64,000 nt of DNA. Source: Craspedostauros australis. Taxonomy: Eukaryota > Bacillariophyta > Bacillariophyceae > Mastogloiales > Achnanthaceae. Position 1 is the first letter of the stretch. Every line of letters begins with the position of its first letter. The stretch is taken from contig JAMXDE010000028.1 of NCBI GenBank assembly GCA_026770025.1, positions 372,001 to 436,000 of the forward strand, in the 5' to 3' direction. Positions 11,383 through 19,810 of this stretch are shown here, piece after piece. The position numbers and the translations under genes were made by a program. The notes below the pieces were generated by a model that saw nothing but the letters and a program-made list of their open reading frames with translations, did not search any database and had not been told where the DNA came from.

Positions 11383-13719
11383 TCAACTTCGTTGCCCGCC
11401 ATCCCGCCACTGATTGATCCATGTGACGATACGGTCATGTTCGATGCTACGGGCTTGTGACACGCACTCCGGATCGCGTTGGTCGGAATACATCAAGTCC
11501 GTGTGGTGGCCGCCAAGCTCGATAAGCAATGCGATGATGCTGCCATCATCTGTCACGTTCTGCACCATGCCGCCGCCAGCTTTTGGAGAAACTGCTGGCC
11601 TTGTGCCCCTCGGTGTCGGGTCCATGGCGTAGATACCTCCCGCGCTCCATGGATCCAGCATGCCATTCGAAAACACGATGTTCGAATGGCCTTGCATGTG
11701 GCCGCTGCCGTAGTACGCATCCAGCCATTCGGACCACAAATCCAGAGGCTGTGTCGAGTATCCGAACACCCCATCCGGATCGGGGCAGACGGACGGGGGT
11801 ACATTCTTGACGATGTCAGCGTACACCTTCGTGCCTCTGGGATGACTGGGCGGCCAGAAAAAGTCCTTGCCCAGGCCCCGCGCCACAGTGATGATGAGAT
11901 TGAGGTCATCGTTGCAGCACACGGGTTCCCAACTCCCCGTCGTATGGATTTGCGATTGGCAGACACTGGCTGGGTCGGCCTGGAGGGGAGGAACCCTCCG
12001 CTTCAAGTTTCCTTCGCGAGTCGTTTCTTGTGAGGCTGATGCAGCTTCTGTATCTGCTGCCGCCGCAGATGATGACGATGACAACGACGATGTCACCATG
12101 CGCGCTGTGCTTCGTGCTGTGCTTCGTGTTGGCATCCGTTTCTTCCTGTTCGGCGCTGGTTCGGAGACGTCGTAGCATGGTAAATCCTTTGTGATGTTGT
12201 ACCAAATAGAGACAGCGTCGCGCACGCTGGTGAGCAGTCCAATAATTTCGTCATTGTCCTCGATGGGCGGTGTATTCCGTGCATCGTGCAGCACGCGTTC
12301 CGTACGCTTGATGGTTGCCTTCGACGCATCGCTTGAGTCGGTAGCAGAACCGCCATCAGCGTTCCCCATGTGAGCGTCACTCTTGATGGCTTGGACGGCA
12401 GCCACTCGATCCCAGTCCACGTGGAGGGTCAAGCCAGACTCGGCGTACGTGATCGTGTAGTTGACACTGGACACATCGCCCTCGATGTGAACGCCCCAAT
12501 CCGCGTGCAACTGGCTGATATTCCAGCATGCCGTCTGGATTGGCCATGCTGGCAGCTCCACCTTCTTGTGCAGCAAGGCGAATGGGATGTAGCTGGACGG
12601 GTACGGAAACTCCCCCTCGGCCAAATCAAACCAGAGCGCTTGCGCCCATTCCAGCAGATCATCGGCATCCTTCAAGGGCTCGCAGAGACTGAACATGAGC
12701 TGCAGGAAGGTTCCGTGACCTGTGTCTATCAGGTAATGGATGAGAGGCCATGCAGCCATGAGGTTGGTGGAGCAGTGATTATCTTGCGACGACGATCGTC
12801 TTGTCGATCGGGACGGTTGCGATGGTTGCGACTGTTGCGATGGCTGTGACGGGAGGGAAGAAGAGGATGCGGAGGATATGGAGGAAGTAGGGGGAGTGGG
12901 GGAGGAGGACTTGACAGATGGATAGTCCAACTCCATGGCTGCCGCAATGATCTGGGCGGAGGAGTCGATCTTGTCGTATGCCTGCTGCGGGAATGCACCG
13001 ATGGGCGCTGACGCAGCAATGGCGCCAGCAACCAGATGAGGGTACTTCATGCGGAACCACGCACTGAGCATCCCACCGTAGCTCCCGCCGAAGGCAACGA
13101 GCGGCGCCTTCCCACCGGGGTTGATGTACTGGATGAGAGTGGCAAAGTCCGCCAGCGCTTGGGTGGTGGAGGCGTAGGACATGCAGTCCGTGGTGAGATT
13201 TGCTGGTGGCAAGGAGTGTCCTTCGTAGCGATGCTCCGCGAAGACGACGTGAGCACCAAGCTCCGGTGCCAATTCCCACATGAGGCCAGTGTGGTTGATG
13301 TACTGCTCCAAAGGCGACTCGTTGCCGGTGTAGAACAGGATGGGCGTCGCATCAGCGGCAGCATCGTCCTCGCCATTCCCATAGTCATTCCCATGATCAT
13401 TCCCGTCATCGTTCCCATTGCGCGCGCATTCGCCGGCACGCGATGCATGCGAGCATGAAGCCGAAGAGGGCGCCAACAGCGGTGCTGGTGCAAATCCCGA
13501 ATAGTAGCAGTATCGCTGTTGGTAGGAAGGCGACTTGCCTCGTGGGACGAAGTGGTTGAGTGGCTGTGTGAAGTACGCGCATGTCATGTTGGCGATGGTC
13601 ATCCGATCATCTGCTGTTGCTCTTGTTGCTGCACTTGCTGCGCTTGTTGTACTTGCTGCGCTTGCTGTACTTGCTGCTGCGAACAGCAAGAAGCGCAAGG
13701 ACGTGTCAGAACGAACCAT
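11383..13719 (-). CDS. Secreted serine carboxypeptidase, family S28
   Basis: 778 residues, start ATG at 13719, stop TGA. Family S28 (lysosomal Pro-X carboxypeptidase and dipeptidyl peptidase II) removes residues next to proline in secreted or vacuolar compartments. The N-terminus is a signal peptide (hydrophobic RFLLFAAASTASA). The family entry motif YFTQPLNHF is followed by YTGNESPLE and the nucleophile motif GGSYGG with Ser213. The catalytic Asp is Asp689 (NGMLDPWSAGG) and the His is in the GGHHTDL pair at 738-739, all in the expected order. It is longer than usual because of two Ser/Pro- or Arg-rich insertions, at about residues 275-340 and 535-590, plus a Asp/Gly/Asn-rich loop near 95-125. 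No introns are needed. AT-rich sequence at 13755-13785, upstream of the start, could serve as its promoter core. No residue needed for catalysis is missing. Confidence 0.93.
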   Translation of the reverse strand: MVRSDTSLRFLLFAAASTASAASTTSAASAATRATADDRMTIANMTCAYFTQPLNHFVPRGKSPSYQQRYCYYSGFAPAPLLAPSSASCSHASRAGECARNGNDDGNDHGNDYGNGEDDAAADATPILFYTGNESPLEQYINHTGLMWELAPELGAHVVFAEHRYEGHSLPPANLTTDCMSYASTTQALADFATLIQYINPGGKAPLVAFGGSYGGMLSAWFRMKYPHLVAGAIAASAPIGAFPQQAYDKIDSSAQIIAAAMELDYPSVKSSSPTPPTSSISSASSSSLPSQPSQQSQPSQPSRSTRRSSSQDNHCSTNLMAAWPLIHYLIDTGHGTFLQLMFSLCEPLKDADDLLEWAQALWFDLAEGEFPYPSSYIPFALLHKKVELPAWPIQTACWNISQLHADWGVHIEGDVSSVNYTITYAESGLTLHVDWDRVAAVQAIKSDAHMGNADGGSATDSSDASKATIKRTERVLHDARNTPPIEDNDEIIGLLTSVRDAVSIWYNITKDLPCYDVSEPAPNRKKRMPTRSTARSTARMVTSSLSSSSSAAAADTEAASASQETTREGNLKRRVPPLQADPASVCQSQIHTTGSWEPVCCNDDLNLIITVARGLGKDFFWPPSHPRGTKVYADIVKNVPPSVCPDPDGVFGYSTQPLDLWSEWLDAYYGSGHMQGHSNIVFSNGMLDPWSAGGIYAMDPTPRGTRPAVSPKAGGGMVQNVTDDGSIIALLIELGGHHTDLMYSDQRDPECVSQARSIEHDRIVTWINQWRDGGQRS

Positions 13720-13754
13720 GGTTTGACTGTATCCGTGCTACTCGTAGTGTTCGC

Positions 13755-13785
13755 GTATTATATATAATATATTATATTATAATAA
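13755..13785 (-). promoter_or_regulatory. AT-rich block upstream of S28 peptidase
   Basis: About 30 bases of almost pure A/T with TATATAA-type sequence, 36-66 bases upstream of the peptidase ATG. Its position would suit a TATA-like core promoter, but no start site can be seen. Confidence 0.35.
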
Positions 13786-13850
13786 CAGGATGTATTCATT
13801 GCTGTTGCAAGGGTACGACACAACTAATCGTATGGCAGAGTGCTGATAAT

Positions 13851-13915
13851 GATGCTGACAGTGATGTTGACAGTGATGTTGACAGTGATGTTGACAGTGA
13901 TGTTGACAGTGATGT
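13851..13915. repeat. 12-bp GATGTTGACAGT tandem repeat
   Basis: About five and a half copies of GATGTTGACAGT with one variant unit at each end, between two host genes. Being a multiple of three, it makes open frames in several directions that should not be read as protein. Confidence 0.85.
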
Positions 13916-14374
13916 CGATGATCGACGCAGGCGCCATCTGCTGCGCTCCTCGTGGCAAGAAACACGATGGAGCCAAAGATACGATCTGTGTTCCCACCAC
14001 AAAAGATCTTTTCTTTGCAATTCTTGGTTCATGTCTCGGTGGCATTTTTTGACCAAATGCGACAATCGCCGCTTCAGTGAGAGCACAATCAAGTGTGGAC
14101 ACAGAGCATCCGCGTCCTTCATCGTTGAATACCATACGTGCGAAAAGATACTCGCACGGTGCAGGCGACCACTTTATGGAGTGAGCATATCTCGTTTGTG
14201 GAAAGGAATACATCATTGTACATGCATGTGTTATATTTAATGTCGAATGCTATCAGTAGAGCGCAGTGGACTTCTCATCATCGTACTCATACTCGTAGTA
14301 TGGCAGTCAAGTTGAACGCTCCAATCCCCCACTCTGCTGAATCTAATTCAATTCAATTTCCGTGACACCGTGGT

Positions 14375-15535
14375 CTACTCCTCCCACTCGATGATGACCT
14401 TCTCGCCAGACACTCCGTCTTTGTTGATTTGGAAGGCCTCTGCAACGGTCTCGGCACCCATCTTGCCCTTGACCGAACGGATGGCCTGAGTCTTGAGCTT
14501 GAACACAGAGGGGTATGCGTCAATCACGGTCTTGCGGGTTGCCGGCTCGACGAGGCCACTGCCCAGGTTCACCACCTTTGATTCGACGCCGTCCGGTGGC
14601 GCGGGCATTTCGAAGTTGACGGTGCTGATGACCAAGGGGGCATCTGCCTTTCCGTGCTTCTTCAGCATCTTGGCGCTCGCGTCGTGCGATTCGGGGATGC
14701 CAATGCAATCGGCGGCACCGTTCAAGCCGGTCTCCTGGCCATTCATGATCTCGTCCACCTTGGCCGCGACGTCCTCATTGCGATAATCGGCGAAGCCGTC
14801 GGCTCCCAGGTCCTTCAGGTTCTGCTCGTGCTTTGCGCTCGCGACGGCGATGACCTTGTAGCCTCTGGCCTTGGCCACCTGGACAGCGTGGAATCCCACG
14901 GACGAGGATCCGCCCCACACCAGAATCCAGTCGCCCTCCTTCGCTGCCGTGAGATCGTCGAGCATGAGCACTGCCGTCAGACCTCCGACTGGTTGGCTCG
15001 CTGCCTCCGCGAACGACATCGAGTCTGGAATCTCAAAGACGATGTCCTTGTCTGCCAGCACCTTGTCGGCGAATGCGCCGCGCGTGGTTTTGGTGTCGCG
15101 TTTGTCAGCTCCGAGGTACGTCACGACGCGCTTACCTTTCATGTCCTGGGGTCCGTCCTCGACGATGCCTGCGACGTCGCATCCCAGGGAGGCTGGGAGC
15201 TCCTTCGGGAGATAGAAGTAATACTCCGGCATCTTCCAGTCCACTGGGTTGATGGCAGACGCCTTGATGTCGATCAGCACCTCGCTGTCGCATGGCTTCG
15301 GGACTTCGACGTCCACGACGACGAGGTGTTCGTTGGGAGCAAATCCTCCCATCTTGATCAAATCGACGCGCTTCATGGTTGTTGTCATTGCGTGATCTTG
15401 GTGGTGGTGGTGGTGGTGGCCGGCGTTGTTGAGTTTGCTGTTGCTGTTGCTGTTGCTGATGATGTCGCTTCTGATGTTGGTGTTGCTGTTGATTAACGCG
15501 AATGTGAGGAAACGAAGGGATGATCGGATGAGCAT
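14375..15535 (-). CDS. MDR-family NAD(P)H oxidoreductase, paralogue 1
   Basis: 386 residues from ATG at 15535 (the frame is open slightly further upstream but has no ATG), stop TAG. It belongs to the zinc-independent medium-chain dehydrogenase/reductase group (quinone or enoyl reductase-like). Visible are the GroES-like N-terminal fold (IKASAINPVDWK, GCDVAGIV), the Rossmann nucleotide site (VWGGSSSVGFHAVQ) and a typical C-terminus ending VIIEWEE. The catalytic-zinc ligands of alcohol dehydrogenases are absent. The first 20 residues are hydrophobic (SSLRFLTFALINS) and are followed by an Asn/Ser/His-rich linker. The same arrangement in paralogue 2 (28421-29560) argues that this leader is real and directs the enzyme into the secretory route or an organelle. 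The substrate cannot be told. An alternative start is the internal ATG just before MKRVDLI. Confidence 0.88.
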   Translation of the reverse strand: MLIRSSLRFLTFALINSNTNIRSDIISNSNSNSKLNNAGHHHHHHQDHAMTTTMKRVDLIKMGGFAPNEHLVVVDVEVPKPCDSEVLIDIKASAINPVDWKMPEYYFYLPKELPASLGCDVAGIVEDGPQDMKGKRVVTYLGADKRDTKTTRGAFADKVLADKDIVFEIPDSMSFAEAASQPVGGLTAVLMLDDLTAAKEGDWILVWGGSSSVGFHAVQVAKARGYKVIAVASAKHEQNLKDLGADGFADYRNEDVAAKVDEIMNGQETGLNGAADCIGIPESHDASAKMLKKHGKADAPLVISTVNFEMPAPPDGVESKVVNLGSGLVEPATRKTVIDAYPSVFKLKTQAIRSVKGKMGAETVAEAFQINKDGVSGEKVIIEWEE

Positions 15536-16799
15536 GTTCACGTTGAGATTTTATGAGAGAGACGTCGTGTGTTGCTTGGCTCTCCTTCCTCTTCATCTCT
15601 CTTCACCTCTCTCAACACCCTGCACTGCCCGCCCTGCCATCCCATCCACCCCAACACTGTGTTGACCTGCTTCTCTGCTGCTTGATCCACGCTGGTGGAT
15701 CTCCACCATACCATGCTGTTGCCACGAGAATGTGTCAGTGATGTTGCGGCTGGTAATGATATGAACGAGAAGGAAGAAAGCGAAACCGCTCATTGCATGA
15801 TCAAAAGTGAAGTCTATGATGGGTTTGGCCGTGGCCCGATGAACAAAGATGAACAAAGAGAACATGGGCGCTGTTGATGGATGAGAACGAAAAGCGACGA
15901 TACTGCCTGCTCCATGGACGACAATGAACAAAGAGAAAGAGGGACTGTTCGGATGACACACGACATCAGATCCATCACAACCAGAAAGAGAAAGTCTCCA
16001 TCTGATAGATCGAACGGGTCGAGCCATTGAGAACGCGTCTGAGAAAGTCCTCTGTCTAATTCATAGACTCATACTCAGAAATAGTAAGTAATTACATATT
16101 TTGACGCAGCTTTTGAATCTTGGTTGAATCTACGTTGTAAGCTGCGGTTATATATATATTTACATATAAAGGTTCCTGGAATGCGAGTGCGACATTGTCT
16201 GAGACAAATGGATGGATTGTACATATCTACAATATGGTTCCATTATCGGGGTAGACGAGTCTTACACCCAATTCATACATGAATTAACCCCTTTTATGTA
16301 TATATATATATAACACATTGATTATGACAGTTAAGTCATGCGCCGGGGGCGCTTTCATTCCGCCTCGTTTATTCTACGTGTAGGCACGCAGCGGGAACGG
16401 ATGCCTTCTTGGGTGCTATCCCTTCATGACCCAGGGCCTATAGTGAATCCAAATAGCAAAAAAATTTCACGGATTCTCCATTTTGACGTCGACGTTTACG
16501 TGTAACATATCGTTTTCTTCATACCTGAAGAAAGCTTGAGAGATGGGCGATCCAGCCATGTGTCGCTTTCGATGGGGTTGTTAGGATGCTTGTGTCGCAA
16601 TCAGAGCCTGAACTACTCGTGAATCGTTTTTTGGCCAGCGGGACTGTCGCAAAAATTGATTCGGCGAGCCCGTCCCTCCCAATTTCGGTCTCTCCATCCC
16701 ATTTTTGTCGTCACATCTCCCCTTCCCATCACATCATAAAATCAAAAGATCACAACATCACAACATCACATCATCACATCACCACACTGATCATCCATC
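15536..16799. other. Intergenic and left flank of piggyBac element
   Basis: No supported gene. From about 16080 the sequence becomes AT-rich, with TATATA tracts near 16150 and 16305. An 8-bp stem (CGCAGCTT with AAGCTGCG) flanks a short loop near 16105-16146. The last 150 bases before the transposase start hold CATCA-rich repeats and are probably its leader. An 11-bp AAAAAAATTTC at 16458-16468 recurs inverted at 19300-19310. Confidence 0.45.
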
Positions 16800-19298
16800 A
16801 TGGTCAAGTTCACCCGTGCCAAGCGCAAGGAGCCACCTTCCACACCAACCAGCAGCCAGCCGTCCTTCTTCGCAGAGCCTGATCTCCCCTACACCAGCTC
16901 TCGTCCGCATGTGGTTTTCCTCAACGATTCTCCAAAGTTGAATCGGTCTCCTCCATGCAAATGGCTGCCTCTGGATTCAACCACCCTCAGGGGCCTCGAC
17001 GACAACCCGCCAACAACCAATCATTCATCAACCACCATGCACACCAATGGCAAGAGCAGCATCATTGTTCTACCTGCGGTGGATGGCAAAATCGATGCCA
17101 GCATCATCATTCCACCTGCAGTGGATCGCAAAATTGATGCCGGCATCGTCACACTACCTGCAGTGGATGGAACGAGCATCGTCAGCAATCCATCTGGCAT
17201 TGCTGGGCACATGGCCACACGCATGTCAACGCGTATGGCCACACAGATGGACACGGCATCCAATCAGAGCAACACTGCATGCATCAAAACTGATGCCAGC
17301 CCATCAAATGAAACCATCACAACTGACTTTGCAATCACAGCTGACCCATCTGAAGGAAGCATTGGGAACCAGGAAAGCATCAGCACCCATGCAACAGTTG
17401 ATGGCAGTCAGTACACCATCAACATCAACAGCAACCATCGAAGCAACTACACACCACTCCCTGTGGGCAATCACAAGCCCAAGTTCCGTGGACTACCAAA
17501 TATTGCCACCACAATCGAGAGCATCTTGGAAATCTTCTTCCCTGAGACTCTTGTGGAGAGCATCCAGCTTCACACCAACAATCATATTCGAAACAGTCGA
17601 TCCAAGGCCGAACTGGTGACAGTATGTGAACTGTACATATTCCTTGCAATGTACTTCTACATGGGCTTCTTCGGCGCCCCTGCAAAGAGGGACTACTGGA
17701 GAGCTGCTTCCATTTCCATTCCTTCTAACGAGCTCATGACATACATGACAAGAGCACGATACCAAGTCATTTGGAATCACATCCATCTCACTGCAATGGC
17801 TGAACACTCGGATGGCCAGTCAGATTCTTCAATTGACAGCAGCGATACATCTGCAGACGATATGGATGATGATGTCTCTCCAACAGATCAGAGCCGCGGC
17901 ACCAGATCATCATCGCAGACAGCCACAACTTCTGGAACGTCAGCTGATGCGTCAACATCTTCATCAACGCTATCCGACCTCTCTGACAATGTTGCCCCAC
18001 ATGGGTCCGAGAGCAGAGCAGCCTGCAAACCTGCACCACCACCACCTTCGATACCCCCTGTGATCATTTCCGATCGCTCATGGTATGCCAAGGTCCAACT
18101 TCTGCTGGACCATACCAACCGGGTCTCTCAGAAGGTGTGCACAAAGCCAGGGTTTGCCTGCTCCATTGACGAGATGATGGTACGCTTCAAAGGCCGATCA
18201 AGCCAAACCCATCGCATGAAGCAAAAGTCCATCAAAGAAGGATACAAGTTCTTCGTGCTGTGCTGCTCTGCATCTGGGTTCATGTACCATATACTTCCTG
18301 CTGGAAGACTGGATAAGACAACGAAGATCAACAACACAGTGCAAGAGTTGATGGCTGTTCTTGATCCAAATTTGGGGCACGTCGTGGCAATGGATAATCT
18401 TTTCACAACAAAGACTGTGATTGAGAACTCCAGGAGAATGGGGCTGGGAATCGTTGGCACTGCTCGGAATCGTCGTGGCTTCCCTCCGAAGGAGCTGAAA
18501 GATATTGAGGATGGACGCTTCAATTCGCTGTATCTGTGGACACAATCTGATGATCATGTCATCACAAGATGGGTCGACAACAATGTTGTCTTGATGGTCA
18601 GCACCATCCACTACGGAAATGAGACAGTACAGAAGGATCGCCACAAGCCAAGGGAGACCCAGACAAACAAGACGCACCTCAAACAAGTGTGGGGGAGCAA
18701 TTGGAACGCGAGGATTCGCATACCGAAGATGATTGACGACTACAATCACTGGATGGGAGGCGTGGACAAGTGCGATCAGTTCATCGCCTACTACAGACCG
18801 AATCTCCGATGCCGACGAGTGTGGATGCCCCTGATGTTTCACCTGCTGGACATCCTGAGGGTGAATGCCTGGATCGCCCACAACATGCTGGTCGAAAAGG
18901 AGCATCAATTGGAGCACAAGGCATTTGGTTTGCAGATGATTGAACGGCTTGTTGCGAAAGGTGTCATGTATGAATCGAGGTTAACAAGGGCAAGGGCACA
19001 GGCAACCACACCATCAAGGCCAGTGCCAAGATCGATCCGAACAGCATCGAGAATGAGCAGAAAGTCACCAAGGCTGAGTTTGAAGAGACTGACAGGAGAG
19101 TATCGCGACCACAAGGAGTTCATCGTGAGAGAAGGGTGCCAGCGGACCTGCACATACTGTGCGTTCTTGAAGGCGAAAGCAAAGAAAGACGGAAAGGCAG
19201 GGGTGAAACCGAAAAGAGTGAGAAGGATGTGCAACATCTGTGATGTCTACATCTGCAAGCAACACTGGGCTACATACCATGGTCAGGATCAGGGCTGA
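16800..19298 (+). CDS. PiggyBac-type transposase (DDE_Tnp_1_7)
   Basis: 832 residues, intact, ATG at 16800, stop TGA. PiggyBac transposases cut and paste DNA at TTAA sites. The three catalytic aspartates sit in recognisable motifs: Asp457 in CSIDEMMVRFKGRS, Asp532 in AMDNLFTTK and Asp656 in MGGVDKCDQF. A long Thr/Ala/Ile-rich, repetitive N-terminus (about 1-230) precedes the folded part, and a Ser/Thr/Asp-rich insertion (about 345-435) lies before the first Asp. The C-terminus carries CTYC (about 783-786) and CNIC...CKQHW (about 808-821), a Cys/His cluster like the zinc-binding tail of piggyBac-family proteins. Flanking TTAA plus terminal repeats could not be matched; only an 11-bp A/T-rich inverted repeat brackets the gene. 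With no stops or frameshifts it may be recently active or domesticated. Confidence 0.92.
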   Translation: MVKFTRAKRKEPPSTPTSSQPSFFAEPDLPYTSSRPHVVFLNDSPKLNRSPPCKWLPLDSTTLRGLDDNPPTTNHSSTTMHTNGKSSIIVLPAVDGKIDASIIIPPAVDRKIDAGIVTLPAVDGTSIVSNPSGIAGHMATRMSTRMATQMDTASNQSNTACIKTDASPSNETITTDFAITADPSEGSIGNQESISTHATVDGSQYTININSNHRSNYTPLPVGNHKPKFRGLPNIATTIESILEIFFPETLVESIQLHTNNHIRNSRSKAELVTVCELYIFLAMYFYMGFFGAPAKRDYWRAASISIPSNELMTYMTRARYQVIWNHIHLTAMAEHSDGQSDSSIDSSDTSADDMDDDVSPTDQSRGTRSSSQTATTSGTSADASTSSSTLSDLSDNVAPHGSESRAACKPAPPPPSIPPVIISDRSWYAKVQLLLDHTNRVSQKVCTKPGFACSIDEMMVRFKGRSSQTHRMKQKSIKEGYKFFVLCCSASGFMYHILPAGRLDKTTKINNTVQELMAVLDPNLGHVVAMDNLFTTKTVIENSRRMGLGIVGTARNRRGFPPKELKDIEDGRFNSLYLWTQSDDHVITRWVDNNVVLMVSTIHYGNETVQKDRHKPRETQTNKTHLKQVWGSNWNARIRIPKMIDDYNHWMGGVDKCDQFIAYYRPNLRCRRVWMPLMFHLLDILRVNAWIAHNMLVEKEHQLEHKAFGLQMIERLVAKGVMYESRLTRARAQATTPSRPVPRSIRTASRMSRKSPRLSLKRLTGEYRDHKEFIVREGCQRTCTYCAFLKAKAKKDGKAGVKPKRVRRMCNICDVYICKQHWATYHGQDQG

Positions 19299-19348
19299 CG
19301 AAATTTTTTTACTAGTAAAACCGTGTGAATAAGAAGAATGGTTCCGAA

Positions 19349-19810
19349 CTAGATTAAAAAAGAAAGCTTTCTGTCGTAGCTCCTGGTAGGGAAACCTCGT
19401 TCAAAATTTAACACGGGCCGAAAAAAAGGATATAATGAACGCGTTGGACCCGGGTCGTTAAGGGATACTGTTGTGGGGCCATCGGCTGGCGCGGACGCGG
19501 GCGGTTCGTTGGCCGCGGAGCTCGGGGACGTGGTCCTTGTCTGTGGCAGGGCGGGGCGACGCTGGTTCTTCATCCAATTTCGCAGGGTCAGCGGGGCAGG
19601 TGGAGCCGAGGGTCCTAGTCCTTGTTGCATGGCCTGCACCCATGGGATCAGGGCGGCCGCATGGTCGGACTCGGGCGGGCAGCTCCATAGGGGACGAAAA
19701 ACTGCTGGGATGCACGCCGGTGGCACAGCCTTCAACTGGCGGGCCTGCTGGTGAAGCATCTCTGTCATTCCGGTGGAGGTTTGCGACGCCTTGGCCTTGT
19801 TACGGTCCTG
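19349..19810 (-). pseudogene. C-terminal extension of LINE A ORF2 behind a TGA
   Basis: This continues the ORF2 frame after the TGA at 19811-19813. A diverged relative of the element at about 34900-35590 reads straight through the equivalent position with TGG (Trp, 35198-35200) and shares both flanking stretches (KASQTS and LIPWVQAM.QGLG). The TGA therefore looks like a nonsense change in this copy, and the ancestral ORF2 was about 150 residues longer. The extension has no domain I can name and ends at TAG 19349-19351. Confidence 0.6.

Larger units (their letters stand above)
13720..14374. other. Intergenic between peptidase and oxidoreductase
   Basis: Holds a TATA-rich block at about 13755-13785, 36-66 bases upstream of the peptidase start, and a 12-bp tandem repeat (13851-13915). 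The remainder up to the 3' end of the oxidoreductase shows nothing I can identify. Confidence 0.5.

Noticed and set aside
11170-11417. Short plus-strand frames over the AAGTGC and AGC repeats
   Set aside because: Driven by simple repeats beside the peptidase 3' end.
16458-19310. 11-bp AAAAAAATTTC inverted pair as piggyBac terminal repeats
   Set aside because: Too short and A/T-rich, not next to TTAA; kept only as a remark.
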